NCBI GenBank assembly: GCA_003194525.1
Contig: NBIV01000211.1
Span: 87,163-151,162 of the forward strand
Direction: 5' to 3'
Length of the DNA: 64,000 nucleotides
From: Gracilariopsis chorda
Lineage: Eukaryota; Rhodophyta; Florideophyceae; Gracilariales; Gracilariaceae
The stretch's first letter is position 1. Every line of letters begins with the position of its first letter. This document shows positions 32,158 through 41,324 of the stretch, one piece after another. The position numbers and the translations under genes were made by a program. Below the pieces are notes generated by a model that saw nothing but the letters and a program-made list of their open reading frames with translations, did no database searches and was not told the DNA's origin.

Positions 32158-33060
32158 CTAAATCCCGTCCATTTGTGCTTTGGAATAGCAGCCTTGCTTC
32201 TTTAGCCCGTCCACCCGTCTGTCCGACATAAGTATGTAAAGCCCGATAAGTTTCCGCACCTGGGCGTCCGTATGTGTACTGAGCGGCTCTTTGCAGATCC
32301 CCATCAGCGAGGAATACCAAAAGTCACCTGTACAAGCCTGCCAGAAACCAACGAACAAGAGGAAGTAATTGGCGAGCCATTCCGTGACGGCCTTTCCTAC
32401 TGCTAAACTTGAGTCAAAGTCTTCCTGCAACGCCTCGTCGAGCGCGAGTCTGCATGCAGTGAAAAACACAAAAGCAGCTACAAGATTAGAGAACACTAGA
32501 AGCCAAGCAGAGATCTCAAAAAACTTGTTATCCCTTGACCTAACCGCAAGAGTGTCCTCAACGACTTCTCGCACCAGAACCTGATCGTCAGCGGATATAA
32601 TTCGCTGTTCGTCCCATCGCACCACATCTCCTTCTGCGTGGCGCTCAGCTGCATCGGAAACAATGAAAATGGGGGCCATGGACTTCTGCGTCACGTGAGC
32701 GAAGTGATGCAGCTTGAAAAGCGAGAATATCGACCTGCGAGCGGGCCCAATGAGACGGCGACTCAATCAAGTAATGAAATAGTCGGAACTGCAATAAACG
32801 AGACGAAGAGTACCGCCGCAGAAGATATTACAACCAACGTCATGCTAATACCTCGCTCATACAAAGCTACCACTCTCTTTACTATGAATACGACTTGAAA
32901 AACTACCAAGGAGAAGAACGGCATACTGGAGAGGGCTAACAAGATGTTTCGGTTGTTCGGATGCATGGGTTTTGACGTCACAACGAGCAAAAAGAGTAAC
33001 TCTTGACCAAGAGGCGACAGTGAGAACAAAAACTGAGCTCATCCGGGGAAGACAGATCAC
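32158..33060 (-). pseudogene. Multi-pass membrane protein, unrecognised; frame broken
   Basis: Two minus-strand frames adjoin. 33029-32763 has three hydrophobic spans (SPLGQELLFLLVVTSKPM, LSSMPFFSLVVFQVVFIVK, SMTLVVISSAAVLFVSFIAV). 32766-32158 has two more (FEISAWLLVFSNLVAAFVFF, EWLANYFLLFVGFWQACTG) and a C-terminal tail ending in TAG. They overlap in different frames, and neither begins with ATG at the join. An ATG-started third frame lies at 33060-32857 (MICLPRMSSVFVLTVASW). The simplest reading is one integral membrane protein of about 290 residues split by introns or frameshifts. I cannot tell a spliced gene from a recent pseudogene. No family recognised. Confidence 0.55.
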
Positions 33061-33678
33061 GTCTCCATTTCGAACTTAACAGAGCGCATTACATTATTGA
33101 ACTAAAAAACGCAGTTGGCAAAAACATCATAGGTTAGGACCCTAACATATATAGCGGCTGTCCTCTGAAACATTATGGTCGCAATCTAGAATCCGGACAG
33201 CATACCAGGCGGTAATCTTACCAAGGGCAGGAGCCTCTGTGAGCCGGCTGTCGAGCCAATGTGTAGCCGTACTAGAGCCGCAACAGCAGCACAGTGAGGA
33301 GCTGGAATAGAATCTGATGGCATCAGATGTGGTCAGATGGTGAGTGTCTACACGAATGGCCGAGTGTTACTTCCTTGAACGCTTCGATTGACCGATAAGT
33401 GCACTTGAACCCGTACAAAGCTCATTGCTTATTTCGCATTTCGGTGTATTTGAAACAGACATCGCGACCGCTGGGGTCAAGGTGCCGTGTACTGCATTTT
33501 CAATGGTTTGGATCTCCGTCGTTGCGTCCTTTGGGTCGACTTGCGACCATTTGTTCGCTTTATCAACAAGTGTGACGCGTTAGCTGCAGAAGTGAGGGGA
33601 GACTATCGACCGGTCAGAAGGACAGTTCTTGTAAAGTATATCCCAGTTGTTGCGGTATTGGTCATTCGTGCTGGAGAG
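33061..33678. other. No recognised gene
   Basis: A plus-strand frame at 33487-33744 (85 codons) has no known motif and overlaps the TATA-like element at 33679. Confidence 0.3.
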
Positions 33679-33688
33679 TATATAAAGG
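33679..33688 (+). promoter_or_regulatory. TATA-like box
   Basis: TATATAAAGG lies about 150 bp upstream of a short plus-strand frame with an ATG at 33832. It is one of two strong TATA-like decamers in the non-repeat part of the window. Function is inferred from sequence only. Confidence 0.3.
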
Positions 33689-33831
33689 CAAGACTGCAAG
33701 GACGAAAGGTTAGCCGTCAGAAGGGCTCTACCAGCGGTACTTGAGGGTCTCAAGTTGAACCTATACCCTGAAGTTGCTTCAAATCATACCTGTGCCATTG
33801 CTTGTCAGTAAACCCCCATAAAACACAATGT

Positions 33832-34086
33832 ATGAAGAAGTCGTCCACAGCTGAAACTGTTTTGGCCTTAGAGTTAGACCAGCGCCATACAAATGCAAAA
33901 GTAGCTTCGATCGCAAAGTTGTCTTCTGTAAATAGGCACCCACATAACGCGAGCGTGCAGTCCTGTACGCAATCGAGACTGGTAATCCTGCATGCACAAC
34001 CATGGTTGTCTGTGTCCCATCGCTTTATACGAAGTTCATTGATCCTAAGAGTTTCTTGTTGTTCAAGAACAGATGGATCAAGATGA
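33832..34086 (+). CDS. Small hypothetical ORF, 84 aa
   Basis: The ATG at 33832 opens MKKSSTAETVLALELDQR and runs to TGA at 34084-34086. It is basic and Ser/Cys-rich in the second half and lacks a recognisable domain. The only support is the upstream TATA-like box and the gap between neighbouring genes. It may be spurious. Confidence 0.2.
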   Translation: MKKSSTAETVLALELDQRHTNAKVASIAKLSSVNRHPHNASVQSCTQSRLVILHAQPWLSVSHRFIRSSLILRVSCCSRTDGSR

Positions 34087-34503
34087 GTAGTACATATGGC
34101 GAAGAAACCGGCTGATGATATGATTTTGCGGATATCCTAATGAGAAATTGAAAGATTAGAACTTGATAGCGGAAGTCATGTGCTACCGCAGATGGCCCCC
34201 CTCAAAACACCGGAGTTCTCAGCAAATTGGGGCGCGTTACAACTTCTTCTCAGTTCTTTCCGGCGGACTATTGCATTGCTCTGTGTTAAAAGGGTCTTGA
34301 TGTCCGGTAACGCTGCAGCATCGGCAAACGCCGCTGACACATTATGAGAAAGTGCTGGAGAAGCGGGGGTAGGTATGTGTTACTGTATCCGCATTAACGC
34401 TCTCACACTCGAAGTGGTGGTCAGGTCATTCTTGAACAGCAGTTTCGAAGTCAAGAAAGAGATGACTGTCATCTGAATGTGTCGTAGTCGACCTCTCTCT
34501 AGT
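34087..34503. other. Spacer downstream of the hydrolase gene
   Basis: No coding region seen on either strand. Confidence 0.4.
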
Positions 34504-35250
34504 TCACTTCGGGGGTTTGGTCAGAGTACCCACCTCAACGCCATCGAGAAAATCTTTGATACATGAGATAACACTGGGACTATATAGCATTAGGTTATGG
34601 GTAAGGCGAAGCTCCTTGCGATAGTGAGGGCGATGCAGAATGGACTCGGCCTTTCCGACAATGCCATCAGATTCGTCAGCAATAAGGGGGTTAAGTCGAC
34701 CGCCGGTGCCGGCTACCACCAGTACTTGAACCTGGTCAGGAATACGCCCAAGCTGGGCGGCAAACCATTGCTCGTCCTTCATGAGGAGCTCGTAGCCTGC
34801 ATGGGATCCCAGCACAACACGTGCAGCGCCATGCACCAAATCGCGCACAACTTGAGGTCCGGCCACATTATCCCGATGGAAGGCACGCGCAAGAGCTGCA
34901 CCCTGAACTGGTGGCGCGATCATGACACAGCGGGCGGAGCTGAGGTGGTCACCAAGTACAGCGCCGAGCCCGGCCGCAAAGGCGCGATGCACGACGAGCC
35001 CGCCGAAGGAGTGCGACACGAAGTTGACGGAGGATGGGAATACATTTTGGCGCTCCAGATGGGTCGTTACAGCGTCGATGAGGCCCTCGCTATGCTCTCG
35101 TAGCGGCGCGGCGCGGCTGCGGTATCCAAAGTTGAGCACATCATACTGAGAAGAAAGCGCAACCGCCAGTGGCAGCATCTGCAAGCGCGCACCAAGGAAG
35201 CCGTGCAAGAGCACGACGAGCCCGCGACGTCCGGTGGCAGTGCGAACCAT
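34504..35250 (-). CDS. Alpha/beta hydrolase (lipase/esterase type), 248 aa
   Basis: The first ATG is at 35250. The frame is open 40 codons further upstream but has no ATG there. The protein begins with a strand leading to LVVLLHGFLGAR, the HG oxyanion-hole loop. The nucleophile elbow is VNFVSHSFGGLVVH with Ser81 (the usual first Gly of G-x-S-x-G is Ser). The acid is probably Asp195 in DESDGIVGK and the base His218 in RLTHNLM. Length and motifs match a compact single-domain alpha/beta hydrolase like those acting on lipid esters. Substrate unknown; no signal peptide is evident from this start. Unbroken to TGA, so probably a functional host gene at the right edge of the gene island. Confidence 0.9.
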   Translation of the reverse strand: MVRTATGRRGLVVLLHGFLGARLQMLPLAVALSSQYDVLNFGYRSRAAPLREHSEGLIDAVTTHLERQNVFPSSVNFVSHSFGGLVVHRAFAAGLGAVLGDHLSSARCVMIAPPVQGAALARAFHRDNVAGPQVVRDLVHGAARVVLGSHAGYELLMKDEQWFAAQLGRIPDQVQVLVVAGTGGRLNPLIADESDGIVGKAESILHRPHYRKELRLTHNLMLYSPSVISCIKDFLDGVEVGTLTKPPK

Positions 35251-36003
35251 AGGCGGATGTGATGGGCGAAAGATCAACAAAAAGCTACGAACGTCCACAG
35301 ATGTCAACGGGGACCGTATCAGTGCAAACAAAAATGCAGCATTTGTCCACGGGGCATGCAGCCATACCAATATTGTTGTTCAGTCCTCGTGTCGCGCTTT
35401 TTGCGTCAAGCAGGAGGGGTCTGAAGCTAAGGCCCAAGGCCATCGATGGAAGCTGGGGTATGTGAGGATCTTACAAAGCTGAAGCTTTAGCGTTATCTTC
35501 CATCCTTTTTTCTTGTACCCGACAGCTGTTTTGGGTATGTCTTTGAAGGTGAACCCTTGAAGGCGCCCTCTCTGTTGTGAGAGGAAGACCATACCTCTAG
35601 TGTATATTCGACCAATGGCATCATATGAGGCCAAAATTGATTGTCGCACAAATTTTGTAAACAAGGTTATTTTGTCAAGATTCTTAGTCCACTACGTAGT
35701 TCGAAGTCTTGTTTACTCCGGCAGAGCTCAAGTCCCAGTTCATACTCCCATCAAGTTTACATTAGAGAGTTTACGAAGAAATTGGTTTTTCGAGTGACAT
35801 CCATTTATGGCTGCAGCAGATTTGTCACGAAATTAAATTACACGAACCTCATCCAGTGCATACGAAACTCGCCAATCTATCCACAATTATGAGTACTTCA
35901 AAAAAGCCTCACAAATGCAACGGTTACTACAGAGGGCGGGAAACCGTTTTCCTTCCTGCACGAACCCTTGACAGCGTCAAATATCAGTTTCACTAGAGAC
36001 AAG
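35251..36003. other. Spacer between the hydrolase gene and the Harbinger element
   Basis: The left end of the Harbinger element should lie here. I searched by eye for inverted repeats shared with 38.48-38.66 kb and found none convincing. Confidence 0.35.
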
Positions 36004-37374
36004 ATGAATTTAACGCACTTCGCAATATTCCAAGCGTTCAAGCGTCAAAAGAAAAGAAAAGAGCCACTCCGTCTCGGGTTTCTCTCTGAGCTTGACGACC
36101 TAAAGCAAATTCTTTTGCTTGCCAGATATTATTCTTCCCAGCATGACACTCAGAAAATCAACGCTCGGTGGCTGCTAGTCAGCAAATATGCATTCAATTT
36201 AAACCGGTACAGCAACCAAAGCTCTCTACAAAACTTTCGTTTTCTGCCACATGAAATACCCAAGATCGCAGCACTTTTTAACTTCATCGCCAACAGAACT
36301 GCTCGATCTGGGTACTGGACAGATTCTATCACGTCATGTTGTATCGTTCTCCGCCGTCTTGATAGCTTTTCTCGTTGGCTCTATATTGAGACTCAGTTTG
36401 GAATGCACTAATCAGCCTTCAGCGAGATATTCTGGGAGGCTATGGAGTCGTTCATAGCCAACGTAGGCCACATCCTGCAGTTTCGTCTTCATTTTATGCA
36501 GCAAAGAGCTGTGCTTTATGCGGCAGCAATTACCGAGAAAGGGGCTCCACTAGATAACATACTCGGCTTTATTGATTGCACGAAGATTCAAATGAGCCGC
36601 CCAGGAGGGTCAAGTGCGTTGCAGCGTTCGTGCTACTCGGGACACAAGAGGTTCCACTGCCTCATCTACCAAACAATCACGACTCCAGATGGGGTGATAT
36701 TTCATCTACATGGACCTGAGGTTGGGAGGAGGCATGACATGACCCTGTACCGTGACAGCGGTCTCGACACGCACTTGTCAGGGTGTACGGTTATTGACGG
36801 GAAGCAGTATGCGGTATATAGTGATCCTGCATATATGCTCCGCACATGGTTGCAGGTTGGTTTTCCTCCTGGGGGAGCCACGCCTATTGAAGCCGCCTTC
36901 AACCGGGACATGAGTGCCGTGAGAGAAGCTTTAGAGTGGTCCTACAAGGACCTTAAGCAAATGTGGTCGTCACAGGATTACATAAGATTACTACGAGTAC
37001 GGAAGGCCCCGATAGCTCTAATGTACGAAGCAGCAGCGATACTACTCAACTGCAAAACTTGTTTGAAGCACGGTGGTCAGGTCGGTTCGTACTTCCTATT
37101 TTCACCACCGACACTTGAGAACTACATAAGCGGGGGTATCCAGGAATATACTGGAGCGTTGAAGAAAGCTTTTATGCCAAGGTGTATGTGTGCCCTCAAT
37201 GGAGCGTACGGAGCGGCCAAGCACAAAGTCCGCAGCGGAGGCGTCCGACCGAGCGAAGCGAGGGAGGTCGCCGGAGCGAAGGACTTTGCGCGGAGCCGTG
37301 AAGTACGCTGCTTTGAAAGGCACACAACTTGGCGGATAGCGCAGCACACGCGCATCTTGTACCCAAGCAAATAA
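36004..37374 (+). pseudogene. PIF/Harbinger DDE transposase with one in-frame TAA
   Basis: The frame opens at the ATG at 36004, passes FRFLPHEIPKIAALFNFI and RRLDSFSRWLYIETQFGMH, meets TAA at 36409-36411, and continues in the same frame through an ATG at 36442 to TAA at 37372. Counted from 36442, the nuclease shows GFIDCTKIQMSRP (Asp45), GRRHDMTLYRDSGL, YSDPAYML (Asp128) and REALEWSYKDLKQMW (Glu165), consistent with the DDE_Tnp_4 family. The C-terminal tail is GC-rich and basic. It lies next to a convergent Myb-like gene. Apart from the TAA it looks intact. Confidence 0.85.
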
Positions 37375-37462
37375 CTCTCATATAGCGAAAGCGATATGCT
37401 GTACGATGCGCCATTTACCGACCAGAAAGCATGGCGTCAATGATCACACACGAACTACAAGG

Positions 37463-38476
37463 CTACTTCAACTTGTCAGCGAGGGCAGAGAGAACATTGA
37501 TAAGGCTTTGACGCTCTTTCATAGCCATGCGGCGCTCGTCCTTGTCTAGCTCACACTTCCGCTCGTCCAGCGCCAGCCGTTTCTCCTTCATCACGAGACG
37601 ATGTTCGTCTTTTGCATCTCGACTCCCCTCATGCGCTTGCATCTCAGTCCATCGCTTGACATCATGCTCGAAGCGCGATTCTTCCAGCTTCAGACGTTTT
37701 ACATCCAGCTCTTAACGAAGTTTGATCTCCTCTTGAATAGCGTCCTTCTCGTCGTCATCCGAGTCCGTGCTGAACACACGTTTCCTTACCTTTTTGAAGG
37801 CCACTGGAGAGCTCTTGTCACTGTCACTCGCGCCACAGTCTTCCTCCCTATCCTCCCTTTGCTGCTTTTGCATCCTTGTTACAGCCTTCGCGCGAATAGC
37901 CTCTCCGGCGTCATTAAGCTGTTTCTCTTTCTCTGTCCGTTCATTGATCAGTGCATTCTTTCGCTCTTGTTCTTCATCCATGGCGAGGATGACATCATCG
38001 AGAAGTTCCTCCCGTTGACCGCGCTTCTCTACAATACCCGACGCAGCCGCCGTTCCCCGCACTTCGACTCTTCGTTTCTCAACAATGGTCGTGAAGCGGT
38101 CACGGAGTGTTTTTGGGACCGGACGCGTAATATCTACAAGCTGTGACGAGGGTGCAGCATCAAGAAAAAGCTTTAGGGCCTGCTCAAAACGCTTGCCAGT
38201 TTTACCATGAGGCGCAACATGTGCGTCAGAGGCCGTGACAGCCTTCAACAACAAGAGGTCCCATGCTTCAGTAAAGCGGATCCGTTTTTTCTTGGCTAAT
38301 GATGGAGTGCTTCTGGGGACACATACGGCATCTGAGGCAGCAGGCGCATACGGGGGTTGCGAATCTTTGTTCACCACGTCGTTCTGAGTAGGCGTAGCGG
38401 GGGAATGGGAGAACTGCCCATCTTTGGGAAAGGTTTTGTGCGCGTTTGTTGGTGTAGATGGCCTCAGCGGTGGCAA
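37463..38476 (-). pseudogene. Myb/SANT-like coiled-coil partner protein of the Harbinger element
   Basis: The minus frame from 38476 contains IRFTEAWDLLLLKAV, GKTGKRFEQALKLFL and PKTLRDRFTTIVEKRR, a Myb/SANT-like DNA-binding domain. A long charged helix follows (ELLDDVILAMDEEQERKNAL), then an acidic Ser-rich patch. A TAA at 37712-37714 interrupts it, but the same frame continues with strongly helical coiled coil (ELDVKRLKLEES, KEKRLALDERKCELDKDER) to TAG at 37463-37465, giving 337 codons in all. The first codon of the open stretch is TTG with an in-frame stop upstream, so the original start may have been lost or lie across an intron. Confidence 0.75.
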
Positions 38477-38752
38477 AGCAATGTTATTGGTCAGTTCTTC
38501 TCTGCGTTTCGGCGGGATACTCTATATGTTTTTTGGCTACTTGGGTGGCCATCTCTCACAGCTAGTTTTTTTTTGATTTCGTACCGGGCGCCGAGTAGAC
38601 GGAATATGACTTCGTGTCGACAACAGAATTTCGTATAGGTGTACAATTGTTCGTGGTGTACGAAATCTTCATCGAGTCACGAGTTAAAATCGAGCTTCGT
38701 AAATCCTCTATTCAACAACTTCAACTTCGTAAACTTCCAAAAACCCATCACA

Positions 38753-40680
38753 ATGACAACTGTATCTGATATGCGCCGTAAAGTCGGCACCCGTGCGCAT
38801 ACACGTGCTCGACTTGTCACATCAGTTCCTAACTGCAAACATTTTTTTGGATCTCTTTGGAAAATCATTATGATTAATGACAAGTAGAAACCGCCTTTGG
38901 CCGTAGGAGGCGCTGTGCGCTGCGCCGTTTTGTTAGCTTTGTAGATTTAGTAGCGTTTGGTGGCTTTCCAAGCACTTTACTCGCTTGTGCTCGCAATAGC
39001 GCTTGTAGAACCGCGGGGCGCAGTGACGCCTGGAGTATCTGGAGCCATAAGGGTTTGTGTATAGGCGCCTAAATTGACTGCAGTGTCCGCCAATGAAAGG
39101 AAATCGCGACACGTTGCTTTCTCTAACTGGCTGGCACTGCAGTCATTATGGGAGTGCCAGCTAGTAAGCAGCAAGCTTTGCTGCTGCTGCAGAATTTCTT
39201 TAATGGTAGGGAGGGGTTGCGCCAAATGGGAGTTTTGCATGCGCAAACGGGGGCGTGCAAAGCTAAGTTGTGGCGCAACGCATCCCGTCACTCAAAAACA
39301 CCCCCCTCATACATGAGCAAATCATTAAGAGTGGGGTGTTGAGATACTGGCACAAACGTGGAAACTGTCAAGGTAAACAACCGTAATCAGGCAATGATGA
39401 CTTGTTTATTTGAACTACTTGGGCAAACCATACAATGTACTTCGCATCTCTGCAAAGTTAATGAGGGCAACTTTTTTGACGATAGAGAGAAATAAACCGA
39501 ACTTCTGGGAGCCAGCACTGGCATTTGTAATGAACAAAACCCTGCCAAAGACCCAAGCAATGGTTACTCGATCGTGACAGAAACTAATGCTGCTCTAGCG
39601 TCGCCGAACGTAAATTTCACCGAAACTGAATTTGAAGGCGACGGATCAGTGGACTTCCGTTGCCGAGAGTGGATGATATCTGATGTTTCGACGCCTTTAT
39701 ATGGATTTGTGCTATTGCATCAATGGACAGTCATTCGCCGAGCTGGAGATTTCATCACGGCGCCTCATGCTCCGAATAATTTCACGCCATTTGACTGCTT
39801 TATTTGGATGTTTCCAGAAACCTCTCTGAAAGTGATTGTGGATATAATTAATGATATTTTGTGCCAAAAAGTTTTTTTGAGGACTACTGGAGGAGTGATT
39901 CTCAAGCTTATTGGCATTCTCGTTTTGATGACTCGATTAGAGTTCTCAGACAGGCATGACTTGTGAAGTCAAAAGTCTCAGTAACGGTATTTAGCATCCC
40001 CCCACTTTGGAAAAATTATGGCCAGGAATAGAGTTGAGACTATTTGAATCTGCATTGTCTTTAGCAGAGATGAAAAGCGTGAGGAAAGTGGAATTGCTCT
40101 CTGGAATCTCGTCACGAATTTTGTGAACGCAATTAACGACCACTCCCGAACATTCGTCACTCCGTCTCACTCTTTATGTCTTGACGAAAGCATGTAACGT
40201 TGGTACAGGCTTGGAAGGGACTGGTTTGACGTTGGTCTCCCTCATTACACAGCATTGGATCGCCACCCCGAAAAAGGAGGTGAGCTAAAATCCGTTTGTT
40301 GCAGATAAAGTGGTATAATGATGAGAATTGAACTCAATATGGGGTCAGAAAACAACTCACAATCTTTTTTCGCTGAGAACCATCGACATGGAGCTGCTGT
40401 TCTTCTGTAACTGGTTGAGCCTTGGTTTCGAACTGAAATGGTTATTTGCGCCGATTCATTTTTTGCGTCTGTCCAAACTGCGACTTCTCTATTGCAAAAG
40501 GGTTTAAGATTTATCGTGGGTGTGGAGACTGCTGCTAGCAATTTATTTTGAAAAACGTGTCAGAATTGACGATTTCTCGAAGGGGAGAGCACGTTACGCT
40601 TCTATCGAAGGTAAATTCAGTTAAAATGAATCTCATGATATTTTTATTGGTGGACAGAGCTCGAAGGTATTTTATATCTA
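38753..40680 (+). pseudogene. Second piggyBac transposase, decayed and truncated by an LTR
   Basis: The ATG at 38753 begins VSDMRRKVGTRAHTRARL and FFGSLWK, parallel to the N-terminus of the piggyBac at 18.1 kb. About 480 bp of unrelated sequence intervenes before the frame 39574-39966 (LLHQWTVIRRAGDFI, FDCFIWMFPE, TTGGVILKLIGILVLMTRLE). Further pieces with many stops retain CLDES and ICADSFF, two of the three catalytic aspartate segments, and the copy ends at RRYFIS, where the gypsy LTR begins at 40681. The third aspartate and the cysteine-rich domain are missing from the window. It is older than the first copy. Confidence 0.85.
38887..39370. other. Extra sequence inside the second piggyBac
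   Basis: Compared with the copy at 16-18 kb, about 480 bp is added between the N-terminal and catalytic parts. A minus frame, 39291-38977, has no recognisable domain. It may be a small nonautonomous insertion; no termini identified. Confidence 0.4.
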
Positions 40681-41288
40681 TGTGGAATAGCGGACGTGCG
40701 GGTAAGGTGGGGAATGCGAGTAACCGAGCGGATGACGGACCGGGAATCGGACAGGTTGTACACGTGCGTGCTTGTGCACATGATCAGAACGCGTACCGAG
40801 ATTTTCCGTGCGGTACACTAATTTTTAGTATTTCTAGCTAGGGTAGTATTAGTGACCCATGTGCGGCCGACGGGCCTGCACCTCGAGGCCCATTACAGTG
40901 CCCTCGAGGTGAGCCACTAGGGCCTGGGCTAGTATATAGGTACCACTACGGTCACTACCCCTTTTCGAGTAAAGCCAGACGTTCCTTGACCAAGTCTACG
41001 AGCACCTACTTCTAGCTCGCGATACAGACGGCGCACTAGGTGGCGCAGCTAGTCCGACCGGTCACCACTAGTGGTACACGACCACCAACACCCAACGCGT
41101 GCACACTGACCACGCCTGGCGCAGTTGTCCGTCCGGTTCCACCGCCCTCGCCCGACGTCTCCTGACCGACCGCTTCGGATCCTTGAGCCCATTCTCCGTC
41201 CGGGCTTCCTAGGAAACTACACCCACCAACCGCTGAAGCCTCGGCCGACCGGTTGGCACCTTTCATTTAAGCACTACGCTTCCCCACA
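40681..41288 (+). repeat. 5' LTR of A1 (608 bp)
   Basis: Begins TGTGGAATAG and ends TTCCCCACA, with TGTGG/CCACA ends. It contains a 10-bp inverted pair, CACCTCGAGG/CCTCGAGGTG, at 40879-40911, and a TATA-like AGTATATAGG at 40931-40940, probably the promoter. The same sequence recurs at 51041-51648 and 62082-62688. Confidence 0.95.
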
Positions 41289-41289
41289 T

Positions 41290-41307
41290 TGGTCTCCCGA
41301 CCTAGAA
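41290..41307 (+). promoter_or_regulatory. Primer binding site of A1
   Basis: TGGTCTCCCGACCTAGAA starts one base after the LTR and has the 18-nt length expected for pairing with a tRNA 3' end. The predicted primer end is TTCTAGGTCGGGAGACCA; I cannot name that tRNA. The identical 18-mer follows the LTRs at 54268 and 62690. Confidence 0.8.
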
Positions 41308-41324
41308 AACCAATACGGGCCGAA

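Larger units (their letters stand above)
36004..38640. mobile_element. Two-gene PIF/Harbinger transposon, ends undefined
   Basis: Two convergent genes, a DDE transposase (plus, 36004-37374) and a Myb/SANT-like coiled-coil protein (minus, 37463-38476), form the characteristic pair of PIF/Harbinger elements, in which the Myb-like partner helps nuclear import and DNA binding of the transposase. Each carries one in-frame TAA. Terminal inverted repeats and the 3-bp target duplication were not identified, so the span given is only the coding core. Confidence 0.8.

Noticed and set aside
34597-35103. 168-codon plus-strand frame opposite the hydrolase
   Set aside because: The minus strand carries the HG loop, nucleophile, acid and base in order, so the plus frame is a shadow.
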